Positions 32,062-43,454 of a stretch of DNA of 64,000 nt are shown here, piece by piece (the stretch's first letter is position 1; each line of letters begins with the position of its first letter). A program made the translations under genes and the position numbers. Source of the stretch: Chrysomallon squamiferum (taxonomy: Eukaryota > Mollusca > Gastropoda > Neomphalida > Peltospiridae); assembly GCA_012295275.1 (NCBI GenBank), contig CM022671.1, forward strand, positions 14,701,956 through 14,765,955. The letters run 5' to 3'. A model generated the notes under the pieces. It saw only the letters and a program-made list of their open reading frames with translations, was not told the DNA's origin and searched no databases.

Positions 32062-32633
32062 GAGAAATATTCGTAGTCCATTTAACATATATTTGAAATT
32101 AAATGCAAGAAAAACTAATCTGAAGCTCAGTGATATTTTATACACAATAACTGATTTATGAAGTAATCCAAACCACACTAATAAAGAGATTATTGTACTG
32201 AAAAATAAAAACAAAAAGTTAAAATCATTATTCCGTGTATAGTTTTACAACATTCAACAAAGATGGACAAAAATAGAATAAGTTATTCAGATAAATTACA
32301 CAGACACTGCAATACTACATGGAAACTCTTCCTTCAACAATGTTTTCTCAGTATTTCAGCCAATACTTTCACAAAGATTTAGAACTTCTGCATTCTTGCA
32401 AAAATGTTGTTAGTTGATGATAAAATTACATATGTCAACATCATGCATCTTATTGATGATTACTGCTGATTTGAACCCTGTACTTGTCAGAGCTGACAGG
32501 ACACTGCTGTAATCAATAAAGTGTATTATGTGTGGCAAAATCTGAGTAAATAAATTTTTAAATCTGATGACAAAATGTTTCAGTGAACAAGCAGTAATTG
32601 TTGTAGACGTGGAATAATATTCAGTGTGCATAT

Positions 32634-32808
<175 letters not shown>

Positions 32809-33479
32809 CACTAGTGAATAACAGATTCAAGACTGATCATTTGACCATACTATACACATTTAAAAATTGAATAACTATATTTGAATAAAATGTACGTAAA
32901 TTGTTTGCATATGTAATAGTTATATTTGATTGCATCAGTTTTCTGTCTTCTTAATAAAGTGTCAAAGCTAATCAAAAACATTTCAGTGAAGAATAAAAGA
33001 CATCTAGAAGGTGAATATTTTAAAATGGTACCTGATAAGCATCCTCCTCTTTCACAGTGATATATTTCTTATCGTGGAAATAGGTTCTGGCTTTCAGAAT
33101 GTACAGTACAAATATATCACAAATAATAGTAGCCTAAAAAAAGAGAAAGAACCATTTTCATTTGTCACGATGAATATGTAAATACATATAAAACATTTTT
33201 TTAATATGCTAATACATGTATTTTTTTATTATTGTTATTTCAGCTTAAATTTTTTTAAATTTTATTTCATGTAGCTAAAATTTCGAAAGAATACTGACTT
33301 ATTTATTACAACTGTTACACAGTCCAATGTATGAAAGTAAAAATAGGATTTATTTCAAGAGAGAAAAATATTTGTTTTATAAATGTTTTTGGTAGCAGTT
33401 TTTAAAGAGCCTCTTTAATAATTGCTATTACTGACAATGGAAAGCAATCCTAAATCACTTTGTATGCTATGTGTAAGTG

Positions 33480-35850
33480 TTACTACTATTTCCTATGCTT
33501 AGTATAAGTTTTCTAGTACATATATATTTAGTATAAGTTTTCTAGTACATACATATTTAGTATAAGTGTTACTAGTACTTCCTATGTTTAGTATAATGTT
33601 ACTAGTCCTTCCTATGTTTAGTATAATGTTACTAGTCCTTCCTATGTTTAGTATAATGTTACTAGTACTGTTACTAGTCCTTCCTATGTTTACTATAATG
33701 TTACTAGTACTTCCTATATTTAGTATATGTGTTACTATACTTCCGTGTTTAGTATCAGTATTACCAGTACTTCCTATCTTTAGTGTACTGTTATTAGTCC
33801 TTCCTATTAGTATAATGTTACTAGTACTATTACTAGTACTTTCTATGTTTACTATAATGTTACTAGTACTTTCTATGTTTAGTATACTAGTGTTACTATA
33901 CTTCTGTGTTTAGTATCAGTATTACCAATACTTCCTATGTTTAGTGTACTGTTACTAGTACTTTCTATGTTTTGTATAAGTGTTACTAGTATTTCCTATG
34001 TTAAGTATAAGTGTTATTAGTATTTCCTTTGTTTAATATAAGTGTTACTAGTATTTCCTATGTTTAGTAAGAGTGTTACTAGTACTTCCTGTTTAGTACA
34101 ATGTTACTAGAACTTCCTATGTTTAGTATAGCTGTTACTACTACTTCCAGTGTTTAGGATAAGTGTTATTAATATTTCCTATGTTTAGTATAATGTTACT
34201 AGCACTTCCTATGTTTAGTATAATGTTACTAGTTCTTCCTATGTTTAGTATAATGTTACTAGCACTTCCTATGTTTAGTATAATGTTACTAGCACTTCCT
34301 ATGTTTAGTATAATGTTACTAGTTCTTCCTATGTTTAGTATAATGTTACTAGCACTTCCTATGTTTAGTATAATGTTACTAGTTCTTCCTGTGTTTAGTA
34401 TAATGTTACTAGCACGTCCTATGTTTAGTATAATGTTACTAGTTTTTCCTATGTTTAGTATAATGTTACTAGTTCTTCCTATGTTTAGTATAATGTTACT
34501 AGCACGTCCTATGTTTAGTATAATGTTACTAGTTCTTCCTATGTTTAGTATAATGTTACTAGTTCTTCCTATGTTTAGTATAATGTTACTAGTTCTTCCT
34601 ATGTTTAGTATAATGTTACTAGTTCTTCCTGTGTTTAGTATAATGTTACTAGTTCTTCCTATGTTTAGTATAATGTTACTAGTTCTTCCTATGTTTAGTA
34701 TAATGTTACTAGTTCTTCCTATGTTTAGTATAATGTTACTAGTTCTTCCTATGTTTAGTATAATGTTACTAGTTCTTCCTATGTTTAGTATAATGTTACT
34801 AGTTCTTCCTATGTTTAGTATAATGTTACTAGTTCTTCCTATGTTTAGTATAATGTTACTAGCACGTCCTATGTTTAGTATAATGTTACTAGTACTGTTA
34901 CTAGTTCTTCCTATGTTTAGTATAATGTTACTAGCACGTCCTATGTTTAGTATAATGTTACTAGTACTGTTACTAGTTCTTCCTATGTTTAGTATAATGT
35001 TACTAGCACGTCCTATGTTTAGTATAATGTTACTAGCACGTCCTATGTTTAGTATAATGTTACTAGTTCTTCCTATGTTTAGTGTAATTGTTTCGTATTT
35101 CCTATGTTTAGTATTATGTTACTAGTACTTCATATAACAGTTACTAGTACTTTTTGCATTTAGAATAAGTGTTACTATACTTCTGTGTTTAGTATCAGTG
35201 TTACTAGCACGTACTATTTTTAGTAACTTTTTCTAGTACTTTCTATGTTTAGTATAACGGTTACTACTACTTCCTGTTTAGTATCTGTTTAGTATAATTC
35301 TACTAGTACTTCCTATGATCAGTATGTTACTAGTACGTTCTGTGTTTAGTATAATGTTACTATTTTTAGTATAAGTGTTACTAGTATTTTCTACTTTTAG
35401 TATTGTTACTAGTACTTCCTATGATTAGCAAAATGTTACTAGTACTTCTGCGTTTACTATGAGTGTTATTACTATTTCCTATGTTTAGTACAATGTTACT
35501 AGTACTTCCTATGTTTAATATAAGTGTTACTAGTACTTTCTATGTTTAGTATAATGCTACTAGTACTTCCTAGGTTAAAATAATGTTACTAGTACTTCTG
35601 TTTAGTATACATGTTACTAGTATTTCCTGTGTTTTGTATATGTGTTACTAGTACTACCTATGTTTAGAATAATGTTATTAGTACTTCCCGTGTTTAGTAT
35701 AACTGTTGCTAGTACTTCCTATGTTTAGTATCAGTGTTAATAGTATTTGCTATGTCTAGTGTAAGTGTTACTAGTACTTCCTATGGTTAGTATAATGTTA
35801 CTAATACTGCCTATGTTTAGTATAAGTGTTACTAGTTCTTACAATGGAAA
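33480..35850. repeat. 30-bp minisatellite (SpeI-core repeat)
   Basis: About 2.4 kb of tandem units with core GTTACTAGTTCTTCCTATGT (then TTAGTATAAT) in the intron between P2X exons 10 and 9 of copy A. The centre (about 34190-35080) is highly homogeneous at 30 bp, and the edges are diverged 27-31-bp variants. Most units contain ACTAG, and many contain the full palindrome ACTAGT. Because 30 is divisible by three, it produces a 320-codon frame of repeating MLLVLPMFSI. Copy B keeps only about three units at 47698-47790. Confidence 0.97.
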
Positions 35851-35998
35851 GCAATGCTAAACCACTTCCTCTATTTAGCATAAGTGGAACTGGATCAAAC
35901 TTGCCAGCACGTCCTTGCACAGTGACAATAAAACGAATCCCATACGCCTTTATCAGAGTTCTTTTAAACTTTCCATTGTCCTTATAATGATATGCGAA

Positions 35999-36000
<2 letters not shown>

Positions 36001-36033
<33 letters not shown>
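36001..36033. repeat. Poly(A) tract next to pseudogene exon 9
   Basis: About 30 A residues directly upstream (minus-strand sense) of the exon 9 acceptor in copy A. In copy B the same place is a short mixed A/T sequence. Confidence 0.9.
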
Positions 36034-36038
<5 letters not shown>

Positions 36039-36794
36039 GATGATAAATAAGAACTAAGAAAGTAGTGTAAAATTAAACTGAACATTAAATTTAATTTTTT
36101 GAACCACACACACACAAAACACACACACACACAAAACTGTGGCAGGCTATCTAAAATTTAAAACTAGGTTAGATAAATAAATAGATAAAATGATGATTAA
36201 TTTCTATTAATATATTTCTAGTAACATTTTATTCCAACAATTATCACATTTTTAACCTTTTCCATAAACAAAGCCAAAACTGAACAATTACAAAAAAAAT
36301 GGAAGTATTATTCTAGCCTGGCAAATCCTGCTCTGTAAATAATTCTTCTTCTTTGTGTTTTGTGTTACTTTTTCATGGATAATTTGTTACAATAAACTGA
36401 TTGTGCTGTGGCACCTACTTCAGCAATCACTGCTCATAGTTTAAAGGATTCTCAATTCAGCTGTAAATTATGCTGTGATATAATTTTGTGAAGAAACAAA
36501 ATAATCACATTCTGTGTGAAGTGTCTTGTTTTTCAAACTGACAGACACACAACCAATCAGACAGATTCAGAAATTTCTTGAAAAAAATGGATCAATCTAA
36601 AAATATTAATTCAGAAGAGAAAATTATTTGTCATCTCAAGGAATATGTTACTAAATCATGAACTATCAAATTTAAATTTGGGTCAGCCCAGTTTGTACAA
36701 TTTCTCCACACTCGCCAAAATAAACCATGAGAAAAATAATTAAATGTGAATGTAACATTTTATATATCATTATATAAATACTAGTATTACTTAT

Positions 36795-36975
36795 TCAAAA
36801 CATCTGGAGTATTAGTAACATTACACTAACCATAGGCAGTATTAGTAACATTATACTAACCATAGGAAGTACTAGTAACACTTACACTAAACATAGCAAA
36901 TACTAGTAACATTATACTAACCATAGGAAGTACTAGTAACACTTACACTAAACATAGCAAATACTAGTAACATTT
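36795..36975. repeat. Inverted patch of the minisatellite
   Basis: About six units in the opposite orientation (for example CATAGGAAGTACTAGTAACA) in the copy-A intron upstream of exon 6. They sit between two copies of a GTAACATTTTATATxTCATTA sequence (about 36751 and 36969). Copy B has a single copy of that flank at about 52487 and no repeat patch. Confidence 0.85.
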
Positions 36976-37379
36976 TATATGTCATTAATCATATTACATT
37001 ACACTGTTTCACAATCAGCAACTTACCTTTTCACTCCAAATTTTGGAAATTCTATATTATTTTTAATGAAAACAGTAAAATTCTTTGACACAATGAGAGC
37101 AGGCACACTGGGTCTAGAACGAAAAAGAAATTGTTTAGCAATTTACATTGTACATAGTAATATGATAAAGAGTATTAGTTATATTAAGTTACAACATTCA
37201 GTTCAGTGACATCATTATATTACTACTAAATACAAAATGTCAGTCTTGATATTAAACAAAGATAAATCAAAATTGTACAGTTTATTTTTACTAAACATAA
37301 AATTTATACAGTAGCAAACTGATAAAATAATTATGAATATCCAAGATAACCAAAAATGGTTTGTCCATGTGTAACGAGA

Positions 37380-37640
37380 ATGTATGGGTGTGTGATTTGT
37401 TTGTGTTTGAGTGTGTCTGTATGTGGTTTTTTTTTGTGTGTGTGTGTGTGTGCGCATGTATCTGTGTTTGTGTTTCTTTGTGTATGTGTGTGTAGTAGTA
37501 TGTGTTAGTGGGGTTATTTGTGCATTAATGGTTGGTATGGTGTGCACGTGTGTATCTGTGTGTGTATTTGTGTGTGCTGCTAGTATGTTTCTGTGTGTGT
37601 GTGTTTCTGTGTGTCTCTGTGTGTGTTTTGTACGGAATGG
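37380..37640. repeat. Degenerate GT-rich tract, copy A
   Basis: Imperfect (TG)n-type low-complexity DNA in the intron between P2X exons 6 and 5. It gives spurious CVCV/THTH frames. A shorter counterpart lies at about 52840-52995. Confidence 0.85.
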
Positions 37641-39270
37641 AAGTACTGTTTTAAGCAAACTTACTTTTTGTGTACTTCTAGCGGACACCAGGCGTGAATA
37701 GCACAGACTTTAAGACTTGTGTTTCTATACCTAACAACACAACCATTATAATTACTTTTACTTTTGTTTTGTCACAGACAAGGTAAACCGAAATTATTAG
37801 ATTCTAATATGTTTCAAATAATTCTGAATGTTTACAAATTATTACTGAATGTTTAAAATTACTGCTGAATATGTTTCAAATTATCCATATTTTACCGTAT
37901 GTTCATTCTTTTGTTGAATATGTTTTAAATTATTAACAAATATTTTTCAAATTATTAATGAACACAGTTCAAAATTATTAATGAATGAATTTACATATTA
38001 ATGCTGAATATGTTTCAAATTATTAACAAATACGTTTCAAATTATTAATGAAAATAATTCAGATCAGGTTACAGCGTTAATCTAGGCAGATATGTGAAGT
38101 AACAACTTACCATTTCCCCCAGGTAAACTAAGTCCTTCTGTACAGTGACTGTCATTTTTACACTGAGCACCAGTCACAATGAACTCCTGTGTGACAAACA
38201 TCTCACTTTAATAAACATGTTTAATGGCGAAATATCCACTATACATGTGTGTGTGTATATATATATATACATACATGCACACACGTACATGTCACTTTAT
38301 TAAACATGTTTCATGCGTGTGTACACACACATACACACACCACATATACATACATACATACATATACACACGTGTATATGTATATTTTTGTATTTGTGTG
38401 TGTCTCTATGTGTGTTTGTGTGTGTGTTCTTATGTATATGGAAGTTATACAATTTATTTTTAAAAACTGTTTATTTAAAGACAAAAAATATGTAATCCAA
38501 CACATGTAGTATAAGACATAGCATTTCATTGTATAAATATATGTGTTTACTATTTAATTAATGAGTATAATTATTGTTTTTATTGTTGTTATAATCACTG
38601 TCTATGATCTGTATGAAATTAGGAAATAGTGCAGTTATTATTTATTATATGTATTCACTAAAATAGATTGTGCAAATATTATCTTTATTATTATGTCATT
38701 TATCGATTAAGAAATAGTTCATTAATTGTTTTACAAGATAAAATTGTGTTTTAATTTACTAATGCTAAATGTGAGTTTACCTCATCATAGGTACCCTGGA
38801 CCTGGTCACGTGTGATTATCATATTTGTCATGACGAAAAAAGCATTGTTTTCCTAAAACACAAAACAATTATTTACTCTGGATTTATTTACACTATCTTT
38901 CATTATTATCAATAAACAGTCTTATAAATAAAGTATAATTGTGTTACTTGAATGACAGCATTATCAGTCTTACAAAATGAAATAATTCTCAATACTTAAA
39001 ACATTCTCTATACTTACAGATTATGTTTTGTTTGTTTTTAGCAACCATTCTTAATTAATAATGAAAGTATGACAGTTTTTAAAATAGAAGACACACACAC
39101 ATACACACACATTCACACATATCTGCATGCATCTTCCTTTTTAAAAACAATTTTTATATCTAATTTAAAGATATCATGATGATTACCACCATTATTCATG
39201 ACAACATGACATTCAGGATGCTTTAAATTGCTTTAAAACTTTTTGTAGTGTTGTCAGTAAAAATACAATA

Positions 39271-40262
39271 CAGTGGAACCTCCGGTTTCGAACTTAATTC
39301 GTTCCAGAACTCGGTTCGTAAACCGAATTGTACGTAAACCGAAACGATATCAGATACATTAACACCATTTTCATGTTTTGCAATTACAGTGGTAACTCGA
39401 CTTACGAGTTTAATTCGTTCTGTGGCCCAGCTCGTAACTCAATTTGATCGTATATCAAATCAATTTTCCTAATTGAAATTTATTGAAATACCATTAATCC
39501 ATTCCAGCCCCCAAAACCACCACAGTTTTTTGTAAAGTGTTTTGGAATCAAAAAATATATTTATAAATGACAAATATAAATGAAAAAAAAAAAAAATATA
39601 AGAGAATGTAAAGATTTCATACTTTAATTCAATGGACATCATCTGCTTCTTCTTCTCAGCACTGTCATTTGCACTGATTTTTTAAGGATCCATGGAAAGG
39701 TGGGGACAAAATGCACAAAACGCGAGCAGAACACAACAGAGCTGTTTCCAGAGCGAGTTAACCACGTGAAGTAAACGAGTGAGATTGCGTATCGATCATT
39801 AAACTCTAAAGGCCCTAATTTATGATATATATTTGCTGTAGGGCATGCTATAATCCTTACTGTGACCTCGGTTTTATACTTTTCACCAGCATTATCGCTT
39901 TCACTTTTTGTTTTCTAGGGCGCCATATTGGATAGGTTTATAATTAAAAAAATATACACAAAAAAGCACCAACCCTTTAAAATATGCAAGCGCACAATCT
40001 CAAAACCAAAACTATTGAGGTGCAACTGCGATTGAAAACAAAATGCCATAATTCATGATATATATTTGCAATAGGACATGCCTATAATCCTTACTTTGAC
40101 CTTTGTCTTGACGTAAGCATCTATTTTTATCTTTACTAGATGTTGACGTCAAAACCGACGTCAATAGAAAGCTTGTCGTGGCGCGTCGCTGTAATTCGAA
40201 ACTCGGGACATTATTCGTAAACCGAGACAAAAATTGCCCAAGATCACGGATCGTAATGCGAT
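39271..40262. mobile_element. Pogo/Tigger-like MITE remnant, copy A
   Basis: The left end is TA/CAGTGGAACCTCCGGTTTCG at 39269-39290, with the CAGTGGAACCTC terminal sequence and TA target typical of pogo/Tigger-like DNA transposons. Internal sequence (for example GACGTCAAAACCGACGTCAA near 40144) is shared with 54481-55009. The right terminus is missing, cut off after TTCGTAC. No transposase frame is visible, so it is non-autonomous or decayed. Confidence 0.65.
39387..39850. mobile_element. Nested pogo/Tigger-like element (approximate right end)
   Basis: A second terminus, TA/CAGTGGTAACTCGACTTACG at 39385-39406, begins inside the outer element after TTTTGCAATTA. The copy-B element lacks this stretch, passing almost directly to the CACCAGCATTATCGCTTTC sequence. 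This suggests an insertion into the copy-A element. The right end is not clear. Confidence 0.5.
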
Positions 40263-40554
40263 TTCTTCGTACATTTAGCTGTATTGCTGCAGGTTCACTT
40301 TAACTAGTATTTTTTCAATTAATTTTACTTTAGCTAATAATGACTTTGAACGTGCACATATCTGAGTGAAAAGAGACTTTCAAGGCAATTCCACAACAAG
40401 ATTGTCTTTTGAGTGGATTTACAAAATGTGGAATTTTTGATGTAATGGGTAATAGTAAAAATTTATATCCAGTGTGTGCCTTGATCTTTGTAGTATGAGG
40501 GAAAGAAAACTTCATACCACATTACAGATGATAACAAAAATAATTTTAAAACAA

Positions 40555-40587
<33 letters not shown>

Positions 40588-40704
40588 CGTGTGGATGGAT
40601 GGGTGGACAGACGCACACACACACACACACACACACACATTTACTTTATATAGACTCTAGATATATGATATAATAAGATATACACAAATTATATTTTCAG
40701 AAAA

Positions 40705-40724
<20 letters not shown>

Positions 40725-40745
<21 letters not shown>
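40725..40745. repeat. (ATT)n tract, copy A right end
   Basis: A short (ATT)n, about 40705-40745, inside the region of copy A that matches 59760-59810 in copy B, where it is nearly absent. Confidence 0.8.
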
Positions 40746-41545
40746 CTCACCTCTGTCAGTTTAATATTACTTTTTGAAAATGTATTTTAAAAGCATCAAT
40801 AATCACCCACTTACAACCATATTTTATATATGTCACAGGAAATGTGCATTATGAGGAAATATGAAAATTTCAGAAAATGTGTGTAGTCACTGAAAGTAAT
40901 GTGTTCAGTTCTGCAGTCTTCACAGTGGAATTAAGTGTTTCCCATTACCGGAAACGTTGGGTTCTGGTATGTGTCATCATCTGTCATCCTTCCTGAAATT
41001 CACCATTGAATGCAGTCAGAGAATTTTTTTTTTTTTGCTACCATTGCATTGCCAAGTTCCTAAGTGAATCAGATGTTACACGTAGTTTCAATATTTTCAG
41101 GAATTACACATACTTCCTAATAACACATATTTCCTGTAACACATACAAAACATTAACTCATGACAAGCGCTCTGTTTTACTCAAACATTTCACATCTGAA
41201 ATTTGATGTCTTGTTTTCACAGCCTTCCTTTTTCTTTACTTATCATTATAATCATCTAAAATATAAATATCGATTTTTAAATAGTAAAATAACATTTTTA
41301 TTTTTATTTTATTTAATCTCTGATTAACCTTCTTCCTTCAGAGGTGATTATATTGTGATCTTAATTGTTCAACTGTTTAATAGAAACTGAAGACTCTTGC
41401 TGGTATGAAATGTCAAATATTGGCTCATTAAAACTCATAGAACATGCTGAAACATTACACATATGATCTGGACACAGAAGATGATAGTAACAGTATTTCT
41501 TTATATACCAGCAAAAAAAGATATATCTGCTTCTAAAAAAAAAAT

Positions 41546-42537
41546 CAAGGTCATTGCACAAACAGTACTTGATCATTTATGTTGTGTTGATTTAGTTTTT
41601 GTTGTTGAGTATACTGCATGGGATGGTATCACATCTTCAGCTATCAAGTGGACTACCAGGCAATATAATCTCCTCTGTGATGTAGTAATATTTTCGAAAA
41701 AATGGCTGGATGACAAAATAATTAACAAACAGTATTTATATAATTCTGAAGGATCTAAAAGGTGTTGAAAAGCTCTATAGCTCAGTATTGTAATTCTGTT
41801 TTAGGGGTTGGGTATTTTTGCAGCTTAATGTGAGAAATGGCTGGCTAATGTATTTAATGTTGTTTGTTTATTTCCTTCAAACATTTTGTTCTCATCTTTA
41901 ACCCTCTCTTTTTGTTTTGAAAATATTTTATATTTGAATAGGGGGAAATATTTTGATGACATATTATTTGAAATGAAGCCTTTAGTATTGCAGGAACTCT
42001 GACTTTCACTATGTAAAATTTAGCCAAGTTTCCTTTTAACATGAAAAATGGTGTTTTAAAGATACAGAGTGGAAGTATTAGCAAGGAAGTAAGAACAAAA
42101 ATTCTAAACTAGAATTACAAACAGAGATATAAAAAAATAAATAAATAAACATATTTTGTATTACAGTTTATTGCATTTAAAAATAATAAAATAACATAAT
42201 GGTGGTAAGTGATTACTTGCTGTCAGTTACCTGTATTTGTATTTTTTCAACATTTGATCTCAGGTGAAGAAATTGGTTAATCTTTTTATATAACCATTTT
42301 TACAGTGGTATTGGATCTTTTTGATTAATTATCATTTTTACAAAAAATATATTACTTTAGATATGCTAATTAGAACAAAAAGTGATAGAGTCAAATTAAC
42401 AAAGAATTTCTACAATTGCTGTAGAATACTTAAATAAAAATATAAATGCAAAATAGTAGATAGTGATCATTAAATTCATTTCAAAAGTCCTAAGTTTAAA
42501 GAAAAATGGTAAAACAGGGCATCATGGCTAAAATTAA

Positions 42538-42580
<43 letters not shown>

Positions 42581-43454
42581 ACAGTAAACCTTTGATTAGT
42601 GCTGTTATTGGCTCTCTGGTGTCATTTATATCAAACCCACAGTATCCAAAGATAAGAAGTACCAGTTGAAATAATTATGTTTAATTCTTGAAAAGCAATT
42701 TCTTTTAAATTTAAAAGATTTTTTTTTTTTTTTTTTTTCTACTATTTACATTTTTCTTTCTTTCTTTCTTTCTTATTATTATTATTATTTTTTTTTTTTT
42801 TACAGATATTTGTAATCCATTTAACATAACTTTGAAATTTAATGCAAGAAAAACCAATCTAAAGCTGAATATTTTTTACACAATATCTGATTTATGAAGT
42901 AATCTAAACCACACTAATAAACAGATTATTGTACTGAAAAATAAAAACAAAAAGCTACAATCATTATTCACTGTAAAATTTTACAACACTCAACAAAGAG
43001 GACAAAAATAAAGATAATAAGTTTATCACATAAATTACACAAAACATGGAAACTCTTCCTTCAACACAATATTGAACAAAAAGATTTTTAAAAAACAGTG
43101 CACATTATACTTTTTACAGCAGTTTTCATTTGCACTGTTACTAAAAAATATAAAAATTATGGCAAAAGGAAAACATAATGCTAAGCAAAAATTATGCATG
43201 AATAATCTTTGCTTTGATGCTTACTGAAGCAGGCAGTTGGAGCTACTGAATTACTATGTATATATGGAAATGTGATAGAAAACAGTAATAATAAAAATAA
43301 TAATAATTATTACCAACATCATCATCATCATTATTATTATAAAAATGAGACATGGTACTTAATTGCTAAACAAAAAAATCACTAATCAAAAGTCTTCACA
43401 ATTTTGCTGCATTCTGCGAATCATTGTTGAAGGAGAATGACTTGAGACATCTTG
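41546..43454 (-). other. P2X 3' flank / 3' UTR region
   Basis: Downstream of the P2X stop codon and matching scattered pieces of 25478-32340. It contains (TG)n at about 42541-42575, poly(T) at 42720-42740 and a TTTC run. No other gene is recognised. Confidence 0.45.
42540..42575. repeat. (TG)n microsatellite
   Basis: About 17 TG units. The copy-A counterpart at about 31853-31870 has about nine. Confidence 0.95.

Larger units (their letters stand above)
33032..38852 (-). pseudogene. P2X receptor pseudogene (copy A), six exons retained
   Basis: Minus-strand exons matching the intact gene: exon 3 38781-38852, exon 4 38111-38186, exon 5 37665-37730, exon 6 37027-37113, exon 9 35843-35999 and exon 10 33032-33133. 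Exons 1, 2, 7, 8 and 11 are absent, because the corresponding copy-B segments are missing here. Exon 5 is 66 nt against 94 nt in copy B, a 28-nt loss that shifts the frame. Exon 3 has Tyr where copy B has the conserved disulfide Cys (VQGTYDE against VQSTCDE). Exon 9 has Arg in the second membrane helix (MLNRGSGLA against MLNIGSGLA), and exon 4 loses an N-C-T glycosylation site. It cannot make a functional channel. Remaining splice sites look intact, so a spliced non-coding transcript is possible. Confidence 0.88.

Noticed and set aside
34163-35125. 320-codon ORF of repeating MLLVLPMFSI decapeptides
   Set aside because: It is a by-product of a 30-bp minisatellite (multiple of 3) lacking stops, antisense to the P2X pseudogene, with no start context or splice signals.
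33480-35850. Possible CRISPR array
   Set aside because: Repeats are contiguous without unique spacers and lie in an intron of a eukaryotic pseudogene.
37215-37701. ORFs of 157 and 96 codons overlapping pseudogene exon 5
   Set aside because: GT/CA-rich low complexity in both strands.
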